From assembly GCA_029880325.1 (NCBI GenBank), contig JAOUOP010000041.1, positions 1-64,000 of the forward strand: 64,000 bases of DNA, given 5' to 3'. This document shows, in pieces, positions 28,214 to 36,699 of the stretch. A program made the position numbers and the translations under genes. The DNA comes from Myxococcales bacterium (GTDB taxonomy: Bacteria; Myxococcota_A; Polyangia; Polyangiales; JAFGIB01). The notes under the pieces are model-generated. The model saw nothing but the letters and a program-made list of their open reading frames with translations. It did no database searches and was not told the DNA's origin. Every line of letters starts with the position of its first letter. The first letter of the stretch is position 1.

Positions 28214-28702
28214 ATGGATATGACGGCGAGCACTCCGGACGCTTCAACGGACGACGCACAAGCGTCCGAGAAGCGGCGTGCCGTCGGTCGGGCCAAGGGC
28301 ACCGACAAGGGCACCGACAAGGGCACCGACAAGGGCACCGACAAGGCGTCCGAGAAAAGCGCCGACAAGAACTCCGACAAGAGTGCGGAGTCGGCGGCGA
28401 AGGCCGAGGCCAAGCAGAAGGCGGGCTCCAAGTCTGAGACCAAATCAGAGTCCAAAAACCCGTCAAAGGCGGGTGCAAAGGGCAAATCCAAGCCCCAGCA
28501 GAAGGCGAATCGAGTACGCAAGGCTCGGATCGAGCGAATGATGTCCAAGGCGGAGCTGGCACGGCGCGCGGGTCTTTCGGTGTTGACGATTGACCGTGTC
28601 GAGAAGGGCCTGGGGTGCCGCATGGATACAAAGCGCAAGATCCTCGAGGCCCTCGGCCTGAGTCTCGTGGATCGCGTTCGCGTGTTCGGCGAGGAGGAGT
28701 GA
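28214..28702 (+). CDS. HTH (Cro/CI-type) protein with Lys-rich repeat N-terminus
   Basis: 162 residues. The N-terminal ~105 residues are low-complexity, Lys/Ser/Ala-rich and include four GTDK repeats, like eukaryotic H1-type tails. The last ~55 residues are a helix-turn-helix of the Cro/CI type (SKAELARRAGLSVLTIDRVEKG...RKILEALGLSL). The stop lies 9 bases before pilM, so it is the first gene of the pil operon and probably regulates it or itself through the 28054-28085 repeat. The start is set at ATG 28214; a GTG at 28160 with a GAGG upstream is possible but its first codons are rare (TTA, AGG) and it would lie only ~12 bases from the predicted transcription start. Confidence 0.8.
   Translation: MDMTASTPDASTDDAQASEKRRAVGRAKGTDKGTDKGTDKGTDKASEKSADKNSDKSAESAAKAEAKQKAGSKSETKSESKNPSKAGAKGKSKPQQKANRVRKARIERMMSKAELARRAGLSVLTIDRVEKGLGCRMDTKRKILEALGLSLVDRVRVFGEEE
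28295..28342 (+). repeat. Four exact 12-bp tandem repeats in the HTH gene
   Basis: AAGGGCACCGAC is repeated four times without change (28295-28342), coding Lys-Gly-Thr-Asp units. Such arrays often vary in copy number by slippage; changes stay in frame. Confidence 0.85.
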
Positions 28703-28711
28703 TGCCCGGAC

Positions 28712-29770
28712 ATGGCTTCAGAAGGTAAGAATCTGGTTGGTGTCGACGTTGGCACCAGCTCGATCAAGGTCTGCGAGATCAAAGAGGACCGGAAGGGCGG
28801 ACGGGTCTTGACCCGTTTCGGCTATCATCCGCTGCCACCGCAGACGATCGTCGACGGCCACATCATGAACGCCGGGGCGATCGTGGAAGGCTTCGATCGC
28901 CTCTTCCACAAGGTCAAGCGCCGCGATGTGGCGCTCCGGGTCAGCGGTCACAGCGTGATCATCAAGAAGATCACCATGCCGGTCATGACGTCGGCGGAGT
29001 TGGCCGAGCAAATCAACTGGGAGGCAGAGCAGCACATCCCCTTCGAACTCGCCGACGTGCAGGTGGACTACCAAGTGGTCAGCCGGCGCGAGGATCAGGG
29101 CCAGATGGACGTCTTGCTGGTGGCTGCAAAGAAGGAAGAAATCGGTGACCTGACGAATTTGGCCATGGAGGCCAAGCTCAAGCCAAAGGTCGTCGACCTC
29201 GATGCGTTCACGGTTCAGAACTGCTTCGAGACCGGCTACGGGGCGCCCGATCCCACGCAGACCATCGTCCTGATCCACTCGGGGGCGTCGTTGACAACGC
29301 TCAATATCATCTCCCAGGGAACGACGGCGTTCACTCGTGATGTCGTCAATGGGGGCAATGCGGTCACCGAGGAAATTCAGCGGCAACTGGGGATAAGCCA
29401 GGAGGAGGCAGAAGCCTTCAAGTGTGGCAACGCCCATGGGGCCATCCCCGAGGAGGTTCCCAGCATCGTGCGCGGCGTGGTCGAGAGCCTCGCCGGTGAA
29501 ATTCAGCGCTCGTTGGATTTCTATCTCGCCACCAGTGGCGAACAGCAGATTCACCGGGTCTACATGTCAGGCGGAACGGCCAACCTGGTGCCGCTACAGG
29601 AAGAGCTGTCCGCTCGCTGCCAGGTCGATGTTTCTGTGCTCGATCCGCTGCTGGTTGCCCAGCCGGATCCGGGCAGCGTCGACCCCGTCGCGTTGCAGGG
29701 GCGCAGTGCCCAGGCGGTCGTCGCCTATGGGCTCGCGCTGCGCAAGGACAAGGAGAGGCGACTGTCATGA
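28712..29770 (+). CDS. pilM: Type IV pilus assembly ATPase-fold protein PilM
   Basis: 352 residues, normal for PilM. Actin-like fold: phosphate-1 motif GVDVGTSSIKVCEI at the N-terminus, adenosine motif YMSGGTANLVPL near residue 290, and the PilM-typical NWEAEQHIPFELADVQVDYQVV. PilM is cytoplasmic and binds the short N-terminal peptide of PilN, linking the inner-membrane alignment complex to the motor. ATG 28712 is followed by coding without gap; the HTH gene ends 9 bases upstream and the pilN ATG overlaps the pilM stop by 4 bases. Confidence 0.96.
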   Translation: MASEGKNLVGVDVGTSSIKVCEIKEDRKGGRVLTRFGYHPLPPQTIVDGHIMNAGAIVEGFDRLFHKVKRRDVALRVSGHSVIIKKITMPVMTSAELAEQINWEAEQHIPFELADVQVDYQVVSRREDQGQMDVLLVAAKKEEIGDLTNLAMEAKLKPKVVDLDAFTVQNCFETGYGAPDPTQTIVLIHSGASLTTLNIISQGTTAFTRDVVNGGNAVTEEIQRQLGISQEEAEAFKCGNAHGAIPEEVPSIVRGVVESLAGEIQRSLDFYLATSGEQQIHRVYMSGGTANLVPLQEELSARCQVDVSVLDPLLVAQPDPGSVDPVALQGRSAQAVVAYGLALRKDKERRLS

Positions 29771-30408
29771 TTCGCATCAATCTCCTTCCCGAGGCCAAAC
29801 GCCAGACGACAACCGGCGGCGGCGCTCAACTGTGGGTCGTGATCTACGTGCTTGCGGCCGTGGGTTGGAGCGTGGCGCTTTTGCTCGTGTACCTGAATTT
29901 TTCGGAGCAGCTCGAGGACCAAAAAACGAAGAACGGGGAGCTGCAGGTTCAAATCGACCGCGCCAAGCGCGGTAATGAGAACATCAAGGAAATCGAGGAA
30001 GCCCTAGAAAAGAGCCGCAAACTCGAGGAAGTCGTCACCAGGCTGCAGTCGGCGCGTCAGGGGCCGGCTCGTATGCTTGTGGAATTGAGCCGGCTGCTCA
30101 GCGAAGGCGGCGGCCCGACCGTCGATCCCGAGCGATTGCAAGAGCTGCGCAAGGAAAATCCGTTGGGCCTCTTCAATCCGGGGTGGGACGTTCGGCGCCT
30201 TTGGCTTACGAGCTTTCAAGAAGATGCTGGAAACTGCACCATGTTGGGGCGGGGCAAAACGAACGAAGACGTGGCCGAATTCTTGCGGCGGCTCAACGTG
30301 TCCGAGCTCTTCGAGGAAATCATGCTGGAGTCGACCGCTGCCGCCAGGGACGAGGCGAGCGGTTTGTCGGTCGTGGAGTTCAGCATGTCTTGCAAGGTGA
30401 AGTACTGA
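29767..30408 (+). CDS. pilN: Type IV pilus inner-membrane protein PilN
   Basis: 213 residues. The N-terminus MIRINLLPEAKRQ is the PilM-binding peptide typical of PilN. One transmembrane segment follows (about 22-42: LWVVIYVLAAVGWSVALLLVYL), then a periplasmic coiled coil (about 48-90) and a ferredoxin-like C-terminal fold. PilN pairs with PilO to form the periplasmic part of the alignment complex. It overlaps pilM by 4 bases and pilO starts 1 base after its stop, so production is coupled. Confidence 0.94.
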   Translation: MIRINLLPEAKRQTTTGGGAQLWVVIYVLAAVGWSVALLLVYLNFSEQLEDQKTKNGELQVQIDRAKRGNENIKEIEEALEKSRKLEEVVTRLQSARQGPARMLVELSRLLSEGGGPTVDPERLQELRKENPLGLFNPGWDVRRLWLTSFQEDAGNCTMLGRGKTNEDVAEFLRRLNVSELFEEIMLESTAAARDEASGLSVVEFSMSCKVKY

Positions 30409-30409
30409 G

Positions 30410-31000
30410 ATGGCCGAGTCGAAGACAGCTGCCAATTTCGCCGCCGCACCCCTGGGTGCAAAGGTGTTTCTTCTGTTTGCGCTTCTGGGCGTGCTGACTG
30501 CTGGCTACTACCTCGCGCTTCACATGCCGCTCGAAGACGAGATCACGACGGCGCAGAGGACCAATGCGCAGCTGACCGCGGAGTTGGAGCAGGCCAATAC
30601 GCAGCGCAAGAAATACTTGAAGCTTCGAGAGGAACTCGCGGGTCGCGAAGCGCTAGACCGGCAGAACTTCCGTGTTTTGCCCGTAACGGCCGAGATCCCG
30701 GCCTTCCTGGATGACCTCAATCGACTCGCCGAGTTGAGCGGCCTTTTGGTCGACAAGGTATCGCCGGCACCCGAAGAGGCCGAAGAGTTCTACATCAAAG
30801 TACCGGTCACGCTTTCGCTCACCGGTGGCTATCACCAGCTGGCGAAGTTCTTCTACAACATCAGCCGTCTGGAGCGGGCGATCAACATGGAAGACGTCAA
30901 GCTCACCGTGGAATCGAATGCTGAGGCGTCTGCCGAATCGCTTTCCCTCAGCGTTGGCGTGCAGGCGACGACCTTCCGGCGCAAGAACGAGGGAACGTGA
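30410..31000 (+). CDS. pilO: Type IV pilus inner-membrane protein PilO
   Basis: 196 residues: a single transmembrane segment (about 17-38: KVFLLFALLGVLTAGYYLAL), a coiled coil (about 42-80), and a ferredoxin-like domain with the PilO-type ending VPVTLSLTGGYHQLAKFFYNISRLERAINMED. It forms heterodimers with PilN and contacts PilP. It overlaps pilP by 4 bases (GTGA). Confidence 0.94.
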   Translation: MAESKTAANFAAAPLGAKVFLLFALLGVLTAGYYLALHMPLEDEITTAQRTNAQLTAELEQANTQRKKYLKLREELAGREALDRQNFRVLPVTAEIPAFLDDLNRLAELSGLLVDKVSPAPEEAEEFYIKVPVTLSLTGGYHQLAKFFYNISRLERAINMEDVKLTVESNAEASAESLSLSVGVQATTFRRKNEGT

Positions 31001-31665
31001 GGCCGTCGATGCCTGTCACCGGTCGGAGAAGGACGATGCGAGTGAAAGCGTGGCTTGTTCCCTCGTGTGCGGCATCACGCGTGGCGACTGGATTGATGCT
31101 TGCCCTGGCCGGCGCTGCCTGTGACGACGGCCCCGGTGGCGGGGACGGCCTGGAACGTGCCACCAGCCGAGGAGTGCCGGCCAGTACCACGCCTGCCGCT
31201 GGACCCGTTGCGGCTGACGGCGCCGACAAGGAAAAGAGTGCTGCCGCCGTCGTGTACAGGGACGAGGACTTTGTCGAGTCGATCAAGAACCGGGATCCCT
31301 TTCGCAGCTATACGACGGCCTTCGAGGCCAAGCCGCCAGAGGACACGCAGCGCATGGTGATCATGCCCACGACCTCCATCGAGGAGATGCAGCTCATCGC
31401 CATCGTGATGGGTACGCCGCGTCCCAAGGCGATGCTGCTCGATCCCATGCAGGTAGGGCATGTGGTGGAGCGCGGAAATTACATTGGCCGACCCAAGATC
31501 ATTCAGGCGACCGGAAGCGTTTCGATGACTCTGAACTGGCGCGTCGAACGAATTCGAGAAAACGAAGTCGTTTTGACCCAACAGGACCCGACCGATCCGA
31601 CGCGGACTTCTTTGACGAAGATCATTCCGCTTCGCGAGGAAGTGGCGAAGCTTCAGGCCCGCTGA
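30997..31665 (+). CDS. pilP: Type IV pilus lipoprotein PilP
   Basis: 222 residues. GTG start overlapping the pilO stop. The signal sequence ends LALAGAAC (about Cys42), a lipobox for inner-membrane anchoring; a Gly/Ala/Thr linker follows. The C-terminal domain (about 85-215) has the PilP pattern SIKNRDPFRSY, TTSIEEMQLIAIVMGTPRPKAML and VGHVVERGNYIGRP. PilP bridges PilNO to the secretin PilQ. A second ATG (31036) lies nearer the hydrophobic core; the coupled GTG is preferred. Confidence 0.93.
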   Translation: MRPSMPVTGRRRTMRVKAWLVPSCAASRVATGLMLALAGAACDDGPGGGDGLERATSRGVPASTTPAAGPVAADGADKEKSAAAVVYRDEDFVESIKNRDPFRSYTTAFEAKPPEDTQRMVIMPTTSIEEMQLIAIVMGTPRPKAMLLDPMQVGHVVERGNYIGRPKIIQATGSVSMTLNWRVERIRENEVVLTQQDPTDPTRTSLTKIIPLREEVAKLQAR

Positions 31666-31673
31666 ACGACGGC

Positions 31674-31693
31674 GTCGCCGCTTTCGCGGCGAC
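31674..31693 (+). promoter_or_regulatory. Strong RNA hairpin between pilP and pilQ
   Basis: GTCGCCGC-TTTC-GCGGCGAC: perfect 8-bp arms with a four-base loop, nine bases after the pilP stop. No U-run follows, so it is not a classical terminator. It may protect the upstream mRNA, attenuate read-through or set the PilQ to PilMNOP ratio. The pilP-pilQ gap (162 bp) is the only long gap inside the cluster. Confidence 0.55.
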
Positions 31694-31827
31694 GGATCCG
31701 GCGGTGAGTGGCCACGGTCGCGGTGTTTTGAAGCCGCCCTGTGCCATCACGGCGCGAACCACTTTTTTGCCAAGCCCGAGCCGGGTAGTGGAGCATTAAC
31801 CGATTGGTTCTGCTCAGGAGAGCTTTG

Positions 31828-33999
31828 ATGCGCTTTTCGATCGGTCGTTTCGCGTTTACTCTGGCGCTGCTTTTCGCCTCCGAGGCTCTCGCCGACGGGA
31901 CTGCTCCAGTGGTCGCCACCCTTGATATCGAGGGTGGAAAAGACCGGGCCCAGGTCGCGATCGAAGGATCGTTCAGCGTTCCGGACTACCGAATCGAGCC
32001 ATTGGACGACGGCAAGCGCATCGTGATCCAGGTGGCCGGCGCCAAGCTCGATCCGAAAGGAGTCGTCACACGCGGGGCCGCTGGACTCGTGGTTCGCTCG
32101 ACCGCGAGTTCGACCGCAGGCGGTGTTCGGGTGGAGCTGGCCCTGTCGCGAGCGGCGCCCTATCGTGCACGTGCCACCCGTGGTCGCATCACCGTGAACT
32201 TCGACACCTCGGGCGATTTGCAGCCGAAATCCGACCGTTCCGCCAGCAAGCGTCTCGAACTCCAGCACGTGATCCTCGAGCGGCGCAATGGCCGCGATCG
32301 GGTTGTCGCGGAGCTGTCGGGGCCCGCGGAATTCCGTGTCCTGCCAGGCCAGGGCGGGCAAGCGAAGCTCGAAATCGTTGGTGCGAAGCTCGGGCAGAGC
32401 GTGGCGCGGCGTCTGGAGGGGGACCCCGCTTCGGCCGTTCGTAGCGTTGAAGTCAGCGAGCGTGGTGGTCGCACGTTACTGTCGGTCGATCGTCGGGCCG
32501 GTTCGAGCGGTACCGCGATTCGCGAGGGCAACCGTATCGTTTGGCTCTTTGCCAAACCCGAGCGCGCGACGAAACCCGGGCGCTTTGCGACCCGCACCGT
32601 GGCGCGCCAGGAAGCGGTCGTGGTCGACGGCGAGGATGTCGCTGCGTTCTTGAGTGACGTTCCGATGCAAATCGGAGGCGCGCGCAAGGGGCGCAAGTTT
32701 ACGGGTCGCCGCATCGATCTCGATCTGAAGTCTGCCGACATCCACAACATTCTGCGGCTGTTGTCGGAGGTTGGAAACGTCAACATCATCACCAGTGATG
32801 ACGTCTCCGGAAGCGTCACCATCAAGATGAAGAACGTGCCCTGGGATCAGGCGCTCGACGTGATCTTGACGGCCAAGGAACTCGGCATGGTGCGCAAGGG
32901 AAATCTCTTGCGCGTGGCTCCCCAGAGCGTGCTGGAGAAGGAACGCGAGCTCGCCATCGCGCGCAAGAAGCAGCAGATGGAGTTGGCGCCGCTGGAGACG
33001 CGGTTGATCCCCGTGAGTTACGCCGACGCCGGGGACTTGTCGGGCCGGGCCCAGGAGCTGATCTCCGAGCGCGGCAACGTGTCGGTCGATGACCGCACCA
33101 ATATCCTCGTCGTGCGTGACGTTCGTGGCAATCTCGATGACATCGAGGAGTTGGTTCGCAGCCTCGACAGTCAGACCCCGCAGGTTCTGATCGAGGCGCG
33201 TATCGTCGAAGCGACCACGTCGTTTGCGCACGAGGTCGGAATCCAGTGGGGCGGCAGCATCGCCATGAGTTCGGCCACGGGCAATCCCACCGGCCTGATC
33301 TTTCCCCACGACGTCACCGTCGCCGGTGGCGCGACCGACGCCCAGACCCCCACCCAGGGCCTTTCCCCGTTTACGTCGACCGTACCCAACCCGAATTTCG
33401 TCGTGAACTATCCCTCTCCGGCCGGTACCGGTCAGGGTGGCGCCATCGGCATTTCGCTCGGCAGCCTTGCCGGAACGTTCAACCTCGCGGTTCGACTCTC
33501 CGCGTTCGAGACCAGCGGCCATGTTCGCATTATCAGCTCGCCGCGCATTCTCACCCTCGATAACGCCAAGGCCACCATCGAGCAGGGAACCATGATCCCC
33601 TACTCGCAGGTCAGCGCCCAGGGCGTGCAGACGGCGTTCCAGAACGCCAGGCTGGCCCTCGATGTGACGCCGCATGTGACCAACGACGGTGCGGTTGCGA
33701 TGGACGTGTCGATCAATCGCGATGAGCCCGACTTCAACCAGACCAGCGCGCGTGGCGATCCCACCATTCTGCGGCGCTCGGCAAAGACGAACCTGCTCGT
33801 TCAGGATGGGCACACGGCGGTCATCGGTGGCATCTACACGCGCAACTCAGGCCGCGGTCTGACCCAGGTGCCGTTCTTCGGTGACATTCCGATCATCGGC
33901 ATCCTCTTTCGGCAGGAACAGACCAGTGACGCGCGCAACGAGCTGTTGATTTTCCTCACGCCGCGCATCGTCAACCGCGCCGACGCCCTGTCCCGCTGA
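31828..33999 (+). CDS. pilQ: Type IV pilus secretin PilQ
   Basis: 723 residues. ATG 31828 has AGGAG at 31816-31820, 7 bases upstream; the signal peptide is RFAFTLALLFASEALA. AMIN domains occupy about 25-270, then the STN/N0 domain (IDLDLKSADIHNILRLLSEVGNVNIITSDDVSGSVTIKMKNVPW is its signature region), an N1 domain (DARTNIL-like SVDDRTNILVVRD) and the secretin beta-barrel from about 455, ending IPIIGILFRQEQTSDARNELLIFLTPRIV. It forms the outer-membrane channel through which the pilus passes. The domain order is complete. Confidence 0.96.
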   Translation: MRFSIGRFAFTLALLFASEALADGTAPVVATLDIEGGKDRAQVAIEGSFSVPDYRIEPLDDGKRIVIQVAGAKLDPKGVVTRGAAGLVVRSTASSTAGGVRVELALSRAAPYRARATRGRITVNFDTSGDLQPKSDRSASKRLELQHVILERRNGRDRVVAELSGPAEFRVLPGQGGQAKLEIVGAKLGQSVARRLEGDPASAVRSVEVSERGGRTLLSVDRRAGSSGTAIREGNRIVWLFAKPERATKPGRFATRTVARQEAVVVDGEDVAAFLSDVPMQIGGARKGRKFTGRRIDLDLKSADIHNILRLLSEVGNVNIITSDDVSGSVTIKMKNVPWDQALDVILTAKELGMVRKGNLLRVAPQSVLEKERELAIARKKQQMELAPLETRLIPVSYADAGDLSGRAQELISERGNVSVDDRTNILVVRDVRGNLDDIEELVRSLDSQTPQVLIEARIVEATTSFAHEVGIQWGGSIAMSSATGNPTGLIFPHDVTVAGGATDAQTPTQGLSPFTSTVPNPNFVVNYPSPAGTGQGGAIGISLGSLAGTFNLAVRLSAFETSGHVRIISSPRILTLDNAKATIEQGTMIPYSQVSAQGVQTAFQNARLALDVTPHVTNDGAVAMDVSINRDEPDFNQTSARGDPTILRRSAKTNLLVQDGHTAVIGGIYTRNSGRGLTQVPFFGDIPIIGILFRQEQTSDARNELLIFLTPRIVNRADALSR

Positions 34000-34275
34000 G
34001 TCTGCTCGTCCCGGGGCCAGCCAGCCACCCACAGCTCCGGAAGCGCCCTCCGGGATGCGAGCCAGCGACCCGCGGAGGAACCACCCGTGCGGCGTCTCAT
34101 CCCACCCCAAATCCCAGCCTCTTCGCGCCCGTTGAACATGTCCGGCGTTTCTGACTGCTAGAGCGCAGACATGCGCGCTGGACCTGGGCGCGGAGGCCGC
34201 GGATCCGTAGCGGTAGACGAAGCGAGCCGGCGTTGCGCTGGGCCCTGGCTCCATTACACTGCGCGCCGGTAGTTT

Positions 34276-35850
34276 ATGATGCGTGTCTTTCTCTCGGGTC
34301 CGATGGGTAGCGGCAAGACGACTGCCGCACAGGCGGTCGCAGCGTCGCTGGGGCTGAGCGCTTTCGAACTCGATTCGGAGGTCGAGAGGGACGCCGGCAA
34401 ATCCGTCCGCGACATCTTCGAGTCCGAGGGGGAAGCGGGATTTCGCCAGCGCGAGCGCCGTGTCATGCAGCAGCTGCTTTCGCGGCACGAAAAGGGCGTG
34501 TTTTCACTCGGCGGAGGAACCGTCACCGACGACGCACTGCGAGCGGAGCTGCTTTCGGCAGGGCTTTTGGTGACGCTCGACGCGAACGACGCTGAGCTGG
34601 CCCGTCGCATCGGTGCCGATGATGCGCGGCCGCTGCTCGCAGGCCAGGACGCCGAGGCTGCCCTGGGCGCCCTGCGCGTGCGGCGAGCGAGCGCCTATGC
34701 GGAGTGCCACGGTCGCGTGGACACCACCGGCTCGAGCCCCGAACAGGTCGCCGAAGAAGTCGCGGAGGTGGTCGCGCGCAGGCCGATTTTGCTGCCGCTG
34801 GGTTTGCGCAGCTACCGGGTCGAGGTGGGCTGCGGCATTCGGAGTCGGCTCGCCGAGGCGGTGCAGGCCGGGAGCGCCGGTCCGGCCACGATCGTGGTAA
34901 GCGATGACCGCGTGGGTCCGCACTGGGCCAGTGAGGCGCGGCGAATGCTTCAAGCGGCGGGGCGCGAAGTGGTGTACGTGGAACTTCCTTCGGGGGAGGA
35001 ACACAAGCGCCTGTCGACGGTGGAGCGAATCTGGAACCACGCCCTCGATGCGCGCGTGGATCGGGGAGCCATGGTGGTTGGCATCGGCGGCGGGGTGGTC
35101 GGTGATCTCAGCGGTTTCGCCGCTTCGACCCTCCTGCGCGGCGTACCGGTCGGTCATCTACCGAGCACGCTCTTGGCCATGGTGGACAGCGCCATCGGCG
35201 GCAAGACCGGCTTCGATACCGACCACGGCAAAAACCTGGTCGGTAGTTTTCACCAACCCAGTTTCGTGATCTGCGACGTGGAGCTGCTGCAAACACTGCC
35301 TTCGGCCGAGCTGATCTCGGGGCTCGCCGAGGTGGCCAAGTCGGCCTGGTTGGCCGGCGAGGGAGCCGTTTGTGCGCTGGAGCAGGATGCCTCCGCCCTG
35401 GTCCGGGGGGAGCCCGATGCCATTGAACGAGCGGTGCGTATGGCCGCTGGCCTCAAGGCGCGCATCGTGTCGCAGGATGAGCGAGAAGGTGGGAAGCGCG
35501 CGCTGTTGAACCTGGGTCATACCGTCGGCCACGCGATTGAGGCCTCCCGGGGGTTTCGTGGCATTCGGCACGGCGAGGCGGTTTCCCTGGGCATGATCGC
35601 GGCCTGCCGGATCGCCGAGCGCCTCGGGGCAGGCAGCGCCCGGTCCGCCGCGCGCATGCAGCAGCTGTTGCAAGCCTTCGGGCTGCCCACCGATGTTGAC
35701 CAATGGTTGAATTCCTCGGTTGTGGATTTTCTCGGATCCGACAAGAAGCGCCGGGCGGATCGGATTCGCTTCGTCGTCCCCGGTGAGCCCGGTGACACGC
35801 GGCTACAAGACATTTCGATGGCGCAGCTCGAGGCGGCACTGCAACCATAG
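34276..35850 (+). CDS. aroKB: Bifunctional shikimate kinase / 3-dehydroquinate synthase
   Basis: 524 residues, a fusion of two shikimate-pathway enzymes. Residues about 1-165 are shikimate kinase: Walker A GPMGSGKTT, FELDSEVERDAGKSVRDIF and FSLGGGTV (GGG substrate motif). Residues about 170-524 are 3-dehydroquinate synthase: NAD site GIGGGVVGDLSGFAAS, DSAIGGKTGFDTDHGKNLVGSFHQP, and zinc ligands in NLGHTVGHAIE and the following HGEAV. Both halves look catalytically intact. The steps are not consecutive, so channeling is not the reason for fusion. Such kinase-first fusions are known in other bacteria. The ATG is doubled (34276, 34279). A 276-bp gap separates it from pilQ and should contain its promoter. 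Confidence 0.94.
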   Translation: MMRVFLSGPMGSGKTTAAQAVAASLGLSAFELDSEVERDAGKSVRDIFESEGEAGFRQRERRVMQQLLSRHEKGVFSLGGGTVTDDALRAELLSAGLLVTLDANDAELARRIGADDARPLLAGQDAEAALGALRVRRASAYAECHGRVDTTGSSPEQVAEEVAEVVARRPILLPLGLRSYRVEVGCGIRSRLAEAVQAGSAGPATIVVSDDRVGPHWASEARRMLQAAGREVVYVELPSGEEHKRLSTVERIWNHALDARVDRGAMVVGIGGGVVGDLSGFAASTLLRGVPVGHLPSTLLAMVDSAIGGKTGFDTDHGKNLVGSFHQPSFVICDVELLQTLPSAELISGLAEVAKSAWLAGEGAVCALEQDASALVRGEPDAIERAVRMAAGLKARIVSQDEREGGKRALLNLGHTVGHAIEASRGFRGIRHGEAVSLGMIAACRIAERLGAGSARSAARMQQLLQAFGLPTDVDQWLNSSVVDFLGSDKKRRADRIRFVVPGEPGDTRLQDISMAQLEAALQP

Positions 35851-35954
35851 GTGACGTCCACCACAGGCGACATGGGCGACATGTGGGACATGTTTTTTTC
35901 CCTCCCGGCGATTTCCAGCTATGCTTGAAGACGGCTTACGTGCCGGAGGTGTGT

Positions 35955-36680
35955 ATGCAGCGTCGTCGTCGAATTGCTCGCAATAGTATCGCTGCGCTTG
36001 TTATCGGACTGTTGAGCGCCTGCGCGCCGGAGCCGCCCACTGCGATCATCGGAGGGGTGGTGCCGCCGGACAGCAGCTGTCTGGTTCCATCGGACAGCGA
36101 CACGGTTTTGCCCCATGGCTCGTATGACATCTCCCCCGGCGGCGGCGGTTTCAAATTTTGCAAGCGGTCGTATTTCGCTTTTCTGAAGGTGCTTTCCTAC
36201 CTTCGCAGCACCGTGGACATCGGCCTCGGGCGTCCCGAGACCAATGTGCTGCAGCTCAACAGTGCCGAAGTCCGGCTGATGAACCTGCAGCGCGCGCAAC
36301 TGGTGTTTGAGGGCTCGGATCCAATGCTGCCCAACCCGTTTCAGGTCACGGCCAACAGCACCGTGCAGCCAGGCGACGGCGAGACGGCGTCCGAAGCCGT
36401 CGTGCCGGTCGAGGTGATCCCCGCCGCCTATGCGAGCGGGTTGACGAAGCTGGTCGGATCCAAGGTCCTTGCAGAGATCAAGGTGTTCGGTACCACCACA
36501 GGCGACATCGACATCGACTTCAAGCCCTACGTCTTCCCGATCGACATCTGCGATGGATGTTTGACCCGATGTGAGGGAGATCTCGCTGGTTCGAACGTGA
36601 CGCTGGAAGATCTGATCGGCGATCGATGCGACGACAACGCGGGCGCCGACGGTCGGGTTTGCATCGACCCGGATTGCTGA
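35955..36680 (+). CDS. Lipoprotein of unknown function
   Basis: 241 residues. ATG 35955 has GGAGGT at 35945-35950; the signal ends in the lipobox LLSAC. The mature protein has a beta-rich middle (ETNVLQLNSAEVRLMNLQRAQLVFEG) without a known motif, and a Cys-rich end (DICDGCLTRCEGDL...DRCDDNAGADGRVCIDPDC) that could be disulfide-bonded or metal-binding. I do not recognise a family; the pattern of a beta domain followed by a Cys-rich tail fits myxobacterial surface lipoproteins. It ends convergently with the giant TPR gene, with 19 bases between stops. Confidence 0.72.
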   Translation: MQRRRRIARNSIAALVIGLLSACAPEPPTAIIGGVVPPDSSCLVPSDSDTVLPHGSYDISPGGGGFKFCKRSYFAFLKVLSYLRSTVDIGLGRPETNVLQLNSAEVRLMNLQRAQLVFEGSDPMLPNPFQVTANSTVQPGDGETASEAVVPVEVIPAAYASGLTKLVGSKVLAEIKVFGTTTGDIDIDFKPYVFPIDICDGCLTRCEGDLAGSNVTLEDLIGDRCDDNAGADGRVCIDPDC

Positions 36681-36699
36681 GCGGGCTTCTTTCCGCGAC

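Noticed and set aside
27885..28631. Upstream extension of the LysM/M15 gene
   Set aside because: It crosses the inverted repeat and promoter and runs antisense to the HTH gene; a signal peptide with good ribosome site starts at 27884.
32476..33813. 445-codon open frame on the minus strand
   Set aside because: Antisense to pilQ, whose secretin domains are complete.
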